A stretch of 64,000 nt of DNA. Source: an uncultured delta proteobacterium. GTDB taxonomy: Bacteria > Myxococcota_A > UBA9160 > JAFDET01. Numbering within the stretch: position 1 is the first letter of the stretch; each line of letters starts with the position of its first letter. Both the position numbers and the translations under genes were made by a program. The notes below the pieces were generated by a model. It saw only the letters and a list, made by a program, of their open reading frames with translations, made no database searches and had not been told where the DNA came from. The stretch lies in contig CAMYLJ010000001.1 in assembly GCA_947259215.1 (NCBI GenBank), positions 20,505 to 84,504 of the forward strand, read 5' to 3'. This document shows, piece after piece, positions 1-7,654 of the stretch.

Positions 1-34
1 CAGGACTCGCAGGCGCTCCACAGAGGGCCTCCAG

Positions 35-937
35 CTACAAGTGCTCTACCGGCAGGCCGCTTTCCTCGGCCACGCGGTTCGCGAGCCGCCCACGGTGGCA
101 GCACCGCACGTCCTTTTCCATGCACAGCAGCGCCAAGGGTTGAGAGCTGAGAAGCTCCGTCGCGTGTTCGACATACACCTTTCGCTTCGGCAGCATTTTC
201 TTCTCGTACTGGTCGAGAAGACGCTGGTACGAATCGAAATCGGAGAGGTCGGCCCTATGGTTGCCAGTGATCCCCAGTTCCGGCATGTGGTGGTAGGCAA
301 GGCCAAGATGTTCCGCGATCCGGCTCATGGACCGCTTCGCGAACCCGTACTTTCGCGAGACCGGGTTGGCGCGAACGTCCAGAATCCCTTCCAGGCCCGA
401 GGCGAGCAGTCCATTGAAGAACCCGTCCACGGACTTCCCCTCGTACCCGATCGTGTAAGCCGCGCGCTCGCGCTTCGGGGGTTCGGGAACATCTCTGGGC
501 ACGTACTGGACAAGTTCGCTCTTGCTGGCGTACCACGGGTACCGGCTGTACACACTGCGCAGCAGGCTGGTGCGTCGCTTGCTGCCGTACTCCTTGACCA
601 CGGTGGCCACAGCCTCGGACTGTGCGCGGGATAGACGTTCGACTTGATCGCGGCTGAGCTTCCTCGTGCGTGCGGCGAGGCCAATAGACCGATCCCCGCG
701 CTCCACGTAGCCGTCGCGCTCAAGCGTCTCCAGCTCCCGGTACAGGCCGAATGAGAAAGGCCCCTGCTTGTAGGGCACGAAGCCGTAGAACGTGCGGTCC
801 CGGCCTACCGCCGTCTCCTCGCGCAGAAGGAACGCGAGCTTAACCAGCATCGTGTTGAGTACCGGAGCCCCGGCACGGTCGAGCAGGGCCAGGATCATCC
901 TTTGGCGGTTGAGCACACGACCTCCCCAGGGCGGCAT
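35..937 (-). CDS. DUF488 protein with N-terminal winged-helix-like domain; probable cargo of an integrative element
   Basis: A 300-residue soluble protein. The C-terminal half (about residues 160-300) looks like DUF488: it opens with YTIGYEGKS and ends with the signature LLCMEKD...CCHR (about 270-282). The biochemical role of DUF488 is not established. The first ~130 residues contain KLAFLLREE and FYGFVPYKQGPFSFGLY, followed by LETLERDGYV. This resembles the helical/winged-helix N-termini of YwgA- or SocA-like proteins, which is a weak family guess. The start is ATG at 937; Met14 (898) is an alternative. The gene lies on the island side of the integrase that ends next to ssrA, so it is probably mobile cargo. 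Its base composition looks less GC-rich than the genes to the right. It could be a defence or regulatory factor, but nothing in the sequence proves a function. Confidence 0.75.
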   Translation of the reverse strand: MPPWGGRVLNRQRMILALLDRAGAPVLNTMLVKLAFLLREETAVGRDRTFYGFVPYKQGPFSFGLYRELETLERDGYVERGDRSIGLAARTRKLSRDQVERLSRAQSEAVATVVKEYGSKRRTSLLRSVYSRYPWYASKSELVQYVPRDVPEPPKRERAAYTIGYEGKSVDGFFNGLLASGLEGILDVRANPVSRKYGFAKRSMSRIAEHLGLAYHHMPELGITGNHRADLSDFDSYQRLLDQYEKKMLPKRKVYVEHATELLSSQPLALLCMEKDVRCCHRGRLANRVAEESGLPVEHL

Positions 938-1383
938 CGTTCGGCTGGGGGTCCGACCGCCTCGTTATCTATTACCCCGCGATGATAGCGCGACGGGTAT
1001 GTCAGCACCGGTCACGAACGTCCGAGACCCAAGGCGAGCTCGAGCTGCGGCCAAGGATGGAGGGGGCCTGGAGCTACGCCGAGCGCCGCTTGGCGGAGGG
1101 GACGCGGTCTTAGGGCCCCTTCCCACCGCCCTTCCGGCGCTTGAGATTCTTCGAACCTGGGGAGCGCGGCGGTGCTGAGATCCGCTTGGGTCAGTGGCCG
1201 CCGAGTTTCGTCTGACCGGGCCGCTGTGCTAGAAGGAGTTGTTCCTCCCTGGATGACCTGTCTTCCCGCCCGCGAGATCAGGTCATCGAATCCCAAGATA
1301 GGCTCCCCACCCGCCTGCAGGCCTGGGCGGTTGTCCGGGCATCGACGCCGGAAGTCGAGATCGAGACTTCCCCGCGCCGACCC
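938..1383. other. Non-coding stretch between cargo gene and integrase
   Basis: 446 bases with no convincing gene. Overlapping frames here lack homologous motifs. It contains a perfect 9-bp inverted repeat (1252-1287) and one copy of GTTCCTCC (1241-1248), which recurs twice immediately downstream of the integrase. It may hold the integrase promoter and regulatory or arm-type sites. Confidence 0.5.
1252..1287. repeat. 9-bp perfect inverted repeat upstream of the integrase
   Basis: GATGACCTG (1252-1260) and CAGGTCATC (1279-1287) are exact inverted copies separated by 18 nt. There is no T-tract, so a terminator is unlikely. An operator or recombination-accessory site about 100 nt before the integrase start is possible. 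Confidence 0.5.
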
Positions 1384-2553
1384 TTGCGTGCTAGATGGGA
1401 GGACGTGGCGGATTGGGGCGTAGTCTGGGAAAGAGAAGGTGGCGACGGCGAAAAGCGCCGCTTCGTCCTCGACTTCGGGCGCTACGGGAAGATCTACTCC
1501 CACAAGGGCGTGCGCCTCGAATCGCGCGAGCAGGCCCAGGCGCTGCTCGACACCATCCGCATCCTCGGCCAGGAGATCGGGAAGCAACACGCGGTCGATC
1601 GTTTCGCGCCGACGGCCTCGAAGCGCCACCGCATCGGCCCCTGGCTCGAGCGCTGGCTCTCGGACTTCGAGCAGCAGGTGAAGGCGGGCGAGCGGGCACC
1701 GCGCACGCTTCGCGAGTACAAGCGCTGGGCGAAGGCCGGCGGCCACTTCGACTTCTGGCGCAACCGCAGCGTCCATATGGTGGGTCCGCTCGCGAGCCGC
1801 GAGTACTTGAAGTGGCTGCGCCTGCGGAACGTGACCGGCAAGACCGCGTGGAACGTCGTCGCCGGCTTCCGTGCGTTTCTCGGCTGGCTGGTGGAGGTGG
1901 AGCAGATCCGGGCGGTTCCGAAGGTCACCTGGCCGAAGAAGCTGCGCAGCAACCCGGCGACGATCGGCCCAGCGACACAGCGGGCGATCCTGGACGCGAT
2001 TCCGGAGGAGAAGCGCGGCGTCTTCCTGGCGATGGCGCTGCTCTGCATCCGGCCGAGCGAGGCCGTGGAGATGACGTCGCGCCAGCTCCGAGGCGACGGC
2101 TGGATCACGATCGACGTGAGCCGCGCCGATCGGGGCCTCTACTCCGGGACGAAGTCCGTCAAGAACGACGAGCCGAAGACCCTTCCCCTCCCGGACGAGC
2201 TGGCGGAGTGGCTCGAGCGCTGGGTCCCGCGCGAGCGGCGGGTCGCCGGCGGGCGCCTCTTCGTGAACCCGAACACCGGCGGAGCCTGGGCGGAGACGTC
2301 GCTCAAGCGGGCCTGGTACAAGGCCTGCAAGCAGGTGGGTGTGCGCGTCTCGCTCTACACGGGGACGAAGCACTCGACGGCCACCGAGCTCCGCCGCCAG
2401 GGGGTGCCCCTCGACGTGATCCAGAAGCTCTGCGGCCACCGCGATCCGCGGAGCACCGAGGTCTACGCGAAGCTCGCCGACCAGGCCCTGGTGGAGGCCA
2501 TCAGGCGCCCGAGAATGCGCTCAGCCGGGCGATCTCCCGGCGCCAGGTCTTGA
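1384..2553 (+). CDS. int: Tyrosine recombinase (phage-type integrase) targeting ssrA
   Basis: A 389-residue site-specific recombinase that would integrate and excise the element on the left of the window. The N-terminal region (about 1-90) is a probable arm-binding/SAM-like part and the catalytic domain covers about 190-370. Catalytic positions seen: R223 (CIRPSEA), a lysine in KSVKNDEPKTLPL (about 257-260), H352 (LCGHRD) and the nucleophile Y361 (STEVYAKL). The usual HxxR box is TGTK (326-329) followed by H330, so the second catalytic arginine is lysine. I recall this in a GTKHS subgroup of integrases. The start used is TTG at 1384 in the open frame; GTG at 1405 is an alternative. The gene reads toward the tmRNA 3' end, 72 nt away, the classic position for an ssrA-integrating element. 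Confidence 0.92.
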   Translation: MRARWEDVADWGVVWEREGGDGEKRRFVLDFGRYGKIYSHKGVRLESREQAQALLDTIRILGQEIGKQHAVDRFAPTASKRHRIGPWLERWLSDFEQQVKAGERAPRTLREYKRWAKAGGHFDFWRNRSVHMVGPLASREYLKWLRLRNVTGKTAWNVVAGFRAFLGWLVEVEQIRAVPKVTWPKKLRSNPATIGPATQRAILDAIPEEKRGVFLAMALLCIRPSEAVEMTSRQLRGDGWITIDVSRADRGLYSGTKSVKNDEPKTLPLPDELAEWLERWVPRERRVAGGRLFVNPNTGGAWAETSLKRAWYKACKQVGVRVSLYTGTKHSTATELRRQGVPLDVIQKLCGHRDPRSTEVYAKLADQALVEAIRRPRMRSAGRSPGARS

Positions 2554-2560
2554 GGGTCGA

Positions 2561-2588
2561 TGTTCCTCCAGTGTTCCTCCAGGAGGAA
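2561..2588. repeat. Tandem 11-bp repeat plus palindrome between int and ssrA (candidate integrase arm sites)
   Basis: TGTTCCTCCAG occurs twice back to back (2561-2571 and 2572-2582), exactly one helical turn apart. It is followed by GGAGGAA (2582-2588), an inverted copy of TTCCTCC. A third GTTCCTCC sits upstream of int at 1241-1248. Such repeats beside attachment cores usually bind the integrase arm domain or an excisionase. The assignment is inferred. Confidence 0.45.
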
Positions 2589-2624
2589 ATCGCCCTCGTA
2601 AGTATCTGATTTTGTTGGATAAAA

Positions 2625-2660
2625 TGGTGGAGGCGGCGGGAATCGAACCCGCGTCCGCAT
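2625..2660. other. Probable attachment-site core (att) at the ssrA 3' end
   Basis: The acceptor/T-arm end of tmRNA directly abuts the integrase side of the element. Integrases of this arrangement recombine within the 3' terminal tens of bases and restore the RNA. The second att copy should lie to the left of position 1. I saw no second copy of this tmRNA end within positions 1-2553, so the element extends beyond the window. Confidence 0.6.
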
Positions 2661-2992
2661 GGCATCCAGCCAGCGCGTCTACGTGCGTAGCTTCAGCTCA
2701 ATCTCGGCGGAGCCAGTCACCGAAGCCGGAGCAGCAACCGCCCAGGCAGACGTGATTCTCGCCCCCGGATGCGGCCTGCCAGCGGCCGGGGGCCAGTCTC
2801 CTGATGACGCCCGCGACCCGCTAGGAGACGTCACGGACGGGCGTCGCTAGTCCTAGTTTCGGCTAGGCAGCGAGTGCGTAGTTATCGTCGGCAGCTATCG
2901 ACTACCAACATGCCACCGGTTTCACGAGGAGAGGTGACGACCTCGGCACGCAGCGCTCGCCTTCGACCATCCGTCGAAGCCAAGTCGCCCCC
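2625..2992 (-). ncRNA. ssrA: tmRNA (trans-translation RNA)
   Basis: A one-piece tmRNA that rescues stalled ribosomes with SmpB. The 5' end, GGGGGCGACTTGGCTTCGAC, starts at 2992. The 3' end is a T-arm and acceptor ending CCGCCTCC plus encoded ACCA at 2625. The 7-bp acceptor stem GGGGGCG/CGCCUCC forms with one G-U pair. The tag reading frame lies at 2892-2863 and encodes ADDNYALAA then TAG, preceded by UAGCU as expected before a resume codon. Length is 368 nt. Its 3' end is the likely attachment site of the element on the left, leaving the RNA intact. smpB is 11 kb away. Confidence 0.97.
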
Positions 2993-3001
2993 ACGGCTTC
3001 C

Positions 3002-3030
3002 AACGTAGGCACCACGGCCGCTTGGGGCAA
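3002..3030 (-). promoter_or_regulatory. Candidate sigma-70 promoter of ssrA
   Basis: On the minus strand TTGCCC (-35, 3030-3025) and TACGTT (-10, 3007-3002) are separated by exactly 17 nt. The -10 ends 9 nt before the mature tmRNA 5' base at 2992. A short GC hairpin (GGGGC/GCCCC, 3024-3038) overlaps the -35. Confidence 0.5.
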
Positions 3031-3086
3031 ATCGCCCCGCGGGGACACATTGTGCCCCGGCGCGCCAGCGTCGGGGCCAGGCCCGC

Positions 3087-4286
3087 TCACCTCTGGGGTC
3101 CGAGGATCTCGTCCACCACGTAATCCGCGATCAGGGCGTGCGCCTCCGGTGCCGGATGCCGATCGCGTCGGTGGAGTCTCGGGGCACCTCGCTCGAGCCC
3201 GGCCGACTCGAAGATGCCATCCACCCGGTGCACCGACACGCCCGCGTGCTCCAGCTTCATCACGACGCCAGGATGGCCTCGCCAGAGCAGCACGTGGAAT
3301 CGGAGTCCGGGGTACGTCTGCTTCAGGAGCCGCGAGGCCTTCGCCACGACGGCGACGAACAGATCCTCGTCCGGCTCTCCGACGTGCCGGGTGTAGTCGA
3401 GCACCAGCCTGCCCGCGGCGGATTTCCGGAGCTGAGCGAGCGCGAAGGTACAGATCGCGTGATTGCAGTCCTGATCGGAGAAGGCTCCCGAGCGCACGAC
3501 GTCGCCGTCGGGTGTCAGGACGTACCGGGGACCCATTCTGACCCAGGGGCGAAGCCCCGCTACCCGATACACGTGCTCTGGAACCATCGCCTGGTAGATC
3601 GCCCAGGCCGGGGCGGGATCGACCGTCGCAGCCACCTTGCCGAATTCGATGAGGGCGAGCATGTGCTGCGGGCCGTAGCCGTGGACCCCGAAGTTGTACA
3701 CGTCGTACCGGCCACGAGCCTTCAGTCCCACCTGATAGGGCATCGTCTCGTGATCGTTCACCCCTTCTCCGTAGCTGTACGAACCTCCGAAGAAGAGAAT
3801 CGATGCCCTGCCTTGCTCCGAGGGAGGCGGTGAAACGCGCAGTCCCTGCGGGTCGACGGTGTACACGACCTCGTAGATCACCTCATCGTCGAAGAGCTTG
3901 CGGGCCGTGCGCGTGGAGGCGGGTCTCAGGACGTAGCCGAGATCGGGATCCTCCAGAGGATCGTACACCTGGTACGAGTGAATCCGACTCGCCTCCACGT
4001 CGCGCCGGCGGTACTCCCGCACCGCCAGAAAGGACTCCGTCGCCGCGAAGATCAGCAGCACGACTCCGAGATTCCACCAGATGGCTTTCGCACGAATCGT
4101 TCTCGACCTGGCGAACCGGGCCAGGGAGACCGCGGCGGCGATGGCGAGGATCCACACGTACGGAAGGGGAAGCCATCGAAGCGAGATGGCGACGAGGCCG
4201 GCGACAACGGCGATCACCAGGGCTGTCGTCACGATGGTCCTCCGCTGCCGATCGAACGGTCGAGTCGTGCCGGGATAGTCTGCCAT
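3087..4286 (-). CDS. Membrane-anchored SGNH/GDSL-like hydrolase
   Basis: About 399 residues from ATG 4286; an upstream GTG at 4343 would add 19 residues. Three hydrophobic N-terminal segments (about 17-36, 41-58, 70-88) precede a soluble domain. The domain carries FFGGSYSYGEG, which matches the block I (GDS) nucleophile region of SGNH esterases, and a late DRHPAPEAH that fits the DxxH block V. Such proteins often act as esterases or acyltransferases on polysaccharides, but the substrate is not visible here. It is divergent from the membrane glycosyltransferase at 4361, 74 nt away, which suggests a shared cell-envelope glycan role. The 3' end lies 57 nt from the ssrA promoter. Confidence 0.7.
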   Translation of the reverse strand: MADYPGTTRPFDRQRRTIVTTALVIAVVAGLVAISLRWLPLPYVWILAIAAAVSLARFARSRTIRAKAIWWNLGVVLLIFAATESFLAVREYRRRDVEASRIHSYQVYDPLEDPDLGYVLRPASTRTARKLFDDEVIYEVVYTVDPQGLRVSPPPSEQGRASILFFGGSYSYGEGVNDHETMPYQVGLKARGRYDVYNFGVHGYGPQHMLALIEFGKVAATVDPAPAWAIYQAMVPEHVYRVAGLRPWVRMGPRYVLTPDGDVVRSGAFSDQDCNHAICTFALAQLRKSAAGRLVLDYTRHVGEPDEDLFVAVVAKASRLLKQTYPGLRFHVLLWRGHPGVVMKLEHAGVSVHRVDGIFESAGLERGAPRLHRRDRHPAPEAHALIADYVVDEILGPQR

Positions 4287-4360
4287 CCTCGCAGCGGGAC
4301 CGCCGGGCCCCACGTGATAGCATCGGGCGCGATGCGCACGCACCGCCCCAGCTTGCTCGC

Positions 4361-5968
4361 ATGACGGTCGGTACGAGCCCTCGCATCCTCGACGGCACGC
4401 TCCGCATCCGGGGGCGGAGCGTCGCGACGCTGGCGCTGGCCGCGGCGGGGCTGGTCTTGCTCACGACCGTCCTGCGCTCCGCCTGGATCTGCGACGACGC
4501 CTACATCACGTTGCGCACGATCGACAACGTCGCGAACGGGTTCGGCCTCACGTGGAACACGGTGGAGCGGGTCCAGACCTACACGCACCCCCTGTGGATG
4601 ATGCTGTTGCTGCCTGCCTACGCGGTCACGGGAGAGGCGTACTACACCGTGCTTGCCGTCTCGCTGCTCACGACGGCCACGGCGGCGTTTCTGCTCGCGT
4701 CCCGCGTGGCGGGGTCGTGGGTCGGCGCGCTCCTCGCGCTCGCGATCCTCAGCTGCTCGAAGGCGTTCGTGGACTACTCCACCTCGGGGCTGGAGAACCC
4801 GCTGACCCATCTGCTCCTCGCCGCCCTCCTGGCCGCCTACTACGGCTGGGCGCCGGGCCCGCGGCGTACCGTGACGCTGGCGCTGGTCACGTCGCTGGCC
4901 GCCGTAAACCGCATGGACAGCGTGCTGCTCTTCGCGCCGCCGCTCGTGGCCGCGGTCTTCGAGCGTCCGGGCGCCCGTTCGTTCCGGATGCTCGCCCTGG
5001 GCCTGGCACCGTTCGCGGCCTGGGAGCTGTTCTCGCTCTTCTACTACGGCTTCCCATTCCCCAACACCGCCTACGCCAAGCTGGCCACGGGCATTCCGCG
5101 ACTCACCCTCGTCACCCAGGGCCTCCACTACTACGAGGCCTCCCTGCGGATGGACCCGCTGACGCCGCTCGTCCTCCTGACTGCGCTGGGGGGCTCCGTC
5201 CTGGCACGGGATCCGCGCGACCGCCCCGTGGCCGCGGGCCTCCTCCTGTACGCGCTCTACGTGTTGTGGATCGGTGGCGATTTCATGAGCGGGCGCTTCC
5301 TGGCCGCGCCCGTCTTCATCGCCGCGGCGCTCGTGTCGCGCTGGTGCCCCGGGCGCTTCGGCTGGTGGGCGGCTGCGCCCCTCGGCGCGCTGCTGCTCCT
5401 CGGCATCGCCGTCCCGCGCTCCCCGCTGCGCGCCGGGCCCCGATACGGGCCGCCCGTGGCCATGATCCACGGCGTCGCCGACGAGCGGGCCTCCTACTAC
5501 AAGCGCACGGGGCTGCTGCGCTGGCGGCCGGACGTAGCGCTGCCCAACGACCCCATGAAGCCCCGGGGGCTTCGCGCCCGCGCCGAGGCGCCCTCTGTGG
5601 TGATCAAGGGCGGCACGGGCATCTTCGGGTTCTACGCCGGTCCCCACGTCCACATCATCGAGAAGTGGGCCATCACCGACCCGCTGCTCGCGCGACTCCC
5701 CGCGGCGCCGGGCATGTGGCGAATCGGTCACTTCACGCGTGCGCTGCCGGAGGGCTACGTGGACAGCCGCAAGCAGGGCCGCAACCTGGTTCACGATCCC
5801 CGGATCGCGGAGCTCTACGACGCCCTCGTGGTGGTCACCCAGGGGCCGCTGCTGAGCCGCCGGCGCTTCCTCGAGATCTGGAAGCTGAATACGGGAGCCT
5901 ACGACGTTTCGGCGCCCGACCCGGCGGAGGCCCCTCGCCCGCCGACCTCGTCCACGGCGCCGCTGTAG
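4361..5968 (+). CDS. Polytopic membrane glycosyltransferase (AftB/PMT-like, GT-C fold)
   Basis: 535 residues from ATG 4361 with about ten transmembrane helices in the first 370 residues. CDDAYITLR (44-52) near the end of the first helix matches the first-loop acidic motif of GT-C enzymes that use lipid-linked sugars. QTYTHPLWM and the later GGDFMSGRF are typical of AftB-like arabinofuranosyltransferase relatives in bacteria. The last ~170 residues are soluble and probably periplasmic. It likely transfers a sugar onto a surface glycan; donor and acceptor are unknown. A much longer open frame begins at 3803, but the transmembrane N-terminus and the divergent SGNH gene argue for 4361. Confidence 0.75.
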   Translation: MTVGTSPRILDGTLRIRGRSVATLALAAAGLVLLTTVLRSAWICDDAYITLRTIDNVANGFGLTWNTVERVQTYTHPLWMMLLLPAYAVTGEAYYTVLAVSLLTTATAAFLLASRVAGSWVGALLALAILSCSKAFVDYSTSGLENPLTHLLLAALLAAYYGWAPGPRRTVTLALVTSLAAVNRMDSVLLFAPPLVAAVFERPGARSFRMLALGLAPFAAWELFSLFYYGFPFPNTAYAKLATGIPRLTLVTQGLHYYEASLRMDPLTPLVLLTALGGSVLARDPRDRPVAAGLLLYALYVLWIGGDFMSGRFLAAPVFIAAALVSRWCPGRFGWWAAAPLGALLLLGIAVPRSPLRAGPRYGPPVAMIHGVADERASYYKRTGLLRWRPDVALPNDPMKPRGLRARAEAPSVVIKGGTGIFGFYAGPHVHIIEKWAITDPLLARLPAAPGMWRIGHFTRALPEGYVDSRKQGRNLVHDPRIAELYDALVVVTQGPLLSRRRFLEIWKLNTGAYDVSAPDPAEAPRPPTSSTAPL

Positions 5969-6024
5969 GCGGACCCGCTCGCACCCACGAGAGGGCCGTC
6001 GCGGGAGCGCTAGCATGGCCGGCG

Positions 6025-6918
6025 ATGCGCATCGCCCGCCGCCTCGTCTCCCACTTCGCCTTTCCGCTGGTGCTGGGCGGAACCTGCCTGGGCGCCGCGC
6101 TGGCCATGCGGGGCGGCACGCGGCCGGAGGCGGCGCTGGCCGTGGGGACGGTGCTGCCCGCCTTGCTGATCCTGGGCCTCGAGCGGGTCTTCCCCGCGCA
6201 CCGCGCCTGGCTGCACTCCCACGGAGACATGCGGGTGGACCTGGCGCACCTGGTCTCCGTCTCGCTCACCGCAGGGCTGGTGCGGACCGGCGTCTTCGTG
6301 GCCTTCGCACCGGCCGCGGTCTGGCTCGCCGCCCGCACCGGCGGCGGGGTCTGGCCCCACGCCTGGCCGTGGGCGCCCCAGGTGGTGCTGGCCCTGGTGG
6401 TGGCGGAGCTCCCGAAGTACTGGCTGCACCGCGCGATGCACGAGCGCGACTTCCTCTGGCGCTTCCACGCCACCCACCACAGCGTCCCGCGGCTCTACTG
6501 GCTGAACGCGGTGCGCTTCCATCCGATCGACATCGGCCTCGACACGGCGATCGGGCTGGTGCCGTTGGCGCTGCTCGGCTGCGGGCCGGAGGTGCTGGCG
6601 CTTTTCCTGCTGCTGTCCGCCGTGCACGGCTACTTCCAGCACGCCAACCTGCCCGTCCGCCTCGGCCCGCTGAACTACTTCTTCAGCATGGCCGAGCTGC
6701 ACCGCTGGCATCACTCGCGCACGGTCTGGGAGGCCAACCACAACTACGGCCAGAACGTGATCGTGTGGGACCTGGTCTTCCGGACCTTCTTCTGGCCCCG
6801 CGACCGGGAGCCGCCCGAGGACACCGGGCTGGCCGACCTCCCGGCCTTCCCGACGACCTACTGGGCGCAGCTGGGGTCGCCCCTGCGCTGGGCGCGCATC
6901 AAGGCGGGCGGCTCCTAG
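6025..6918 (+). CDS. Sterol desaturase / fatty-acid hydroxylase family membrane protein
   Basis: 297 residues. This family uses a diiron centre held by clustered histidines to hydroxylate or desaturate lipids in the membrane. Histidine boxes seen: HRAMH (135-139), HATHH (148-152), HGYFQH (201-206) and HRWHH (226-230). Four to five hydrophobic segments surround them. The start ATG 6025 gives a hydrophobic N-terminus; it follows the glycosyltransferase stop by 56 nt, so co-transcription is possible. The substrate (fatty acid, sterol or carotenoid) cannot be told from sequence. Confidence 0.88.
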   Translation: MRIARRLVSHFAFPLVLGGTCLGAALAMRGGTRPEAALAVGTVLPALLILGLERVFPAHRAWLHSHGDMRVDLAHLVSVSLTAGLVRTGVFVAFAPAAVWLAARTGGGVWPHAWPWAPQVVLALVVAELPKYWLHRAMHERDFLWRFHATHHSVPRLYWLNAVRFHPIDIGLDTAIGLVPLALLGCGPEVLALFLLLSAVHGYFQHANLPVRLGPLNYFFSMAELHRWHHSRTVWEANHNYGQNVIVWDLVFRTFFWPRDREPPEDTGLADLPAFPTTYWAQLGSPLRWARIKAGGS

Positions 6919-7069
6919 CCGCGCTCCCGACCCCACCTCGCGCACCAGCCGGAAAAGCTCCTCTGCGACGCAGGCTTGCATCGGAAGCCGCAGCCGGCTC
7001 GCGAGCCCGCGCCATTTCGCGCGGCGAGACACCACCTACGCACGATCGTCTCTCGAGAGGAATCGACCC

Positions 7070-7654
7070 ATGCTGCGCTCTTCGCTGCGCGGGGCCGGGA
7101 TCGCCTGGCCTGCCCTGGTCCTGGCCGCCCTGCTGGCCGCCCCCGATGCCCGGGCCGTGGGCTTCGACCTCACCCTGGACCCGGCGCTCTCGGAGCTCGA
7201 CCCGGCCGACGGGTCGCCTGCCCCGCTCTCGGGGACGCTCCGGGTCGACCTCGGCAGCCTGCCGCCGCTGGTCGGCAACACGACCTTCGACCTGGTGGAC
7301 GTGGCCGTGACGGGCGGCGGGTTCAGCATCACGCTCGACCCCGATCTCTCGGCGCCCGGGCTCGGCGTGCTGCGCCCGGACGGAAGCTTCCTGATCCCGA
7401 ACCTCTTCCTGCGTCTGGACGACGGCCTGATGGAGTTCGACCAGACCCTCAGCGACGTGCAGGGCGCGTTCGTTCCGTGCGGGGGCGTCACCTGCCTGGA
7501 GACCAGCTTCCAGGTGGACAGCCTCGGCCCCGCCGGCCTGATCGACGTGCGCGTGGTGGCGATCGGGGAGGTGCCCGAGCCCTCGCCGTGGCTGCTGCTG
7601 CCCCTTGCCGGCGCGGCGGCGCTCCGCCGCCGCCGCGCGGAGATTGCCCGATGA
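7070..7654 (+). CDS. PEP-CTERM-type secreted protein
   Basis: 194 residues. It has an N-terminal signal peptide (hydrophobic about 12-30, cleavage near DARA) and a beta-rich body. The C-terminus reads VPEPSPWLLLPL, a hydrophobic run, then ARRRR-type basic residues (about 170-190): the three-part PEP-CTERM signal handled by exosortase. It would be anchored or processed at the cell surface. The stop overlaps the next start in ATGA, so it is translationally coupled to the hydrolase. No exosortase gene is in the window. Confidence 0.75.
   Translation: MLRSSLRGAGIAWPALVLAALLAAPDARAVGFDLTLDPALSELDPADGSPAPLSGTLRVDLGSLPPLVGNTTFDLVDVAVTGGGFSITLDPDLSAPGLGVLRPDGSFLIPNLFLRLDDGLMEFDQTLSDVQGAFVPCGGVTCLETSFQVDSLGPAGLIDVRVVAIGEVPEPSPWLLLPLAGAAALRRRRAEIAR

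Noticed and set aside
1172..1423. 83-codon frame upstream of the integrase as an excisionase
   Set aside because: No helix-turn-helix pattern or ribosome site; composition resembles non-coding DNA.
2463..2660. Short minus-strand frame crossing the integrase end and tmRNA
   Set aside because: Reads through the tmRNA acceptor sequence; spurious.
4229..6016. 595-codon open frame antisense to the membrane glycosyltransferase
   Set aside because: Arg/Gly/Gln-rich shadow typical of high-GC DNA; the plus-strand frame has clear transmembrane helices and motifs.
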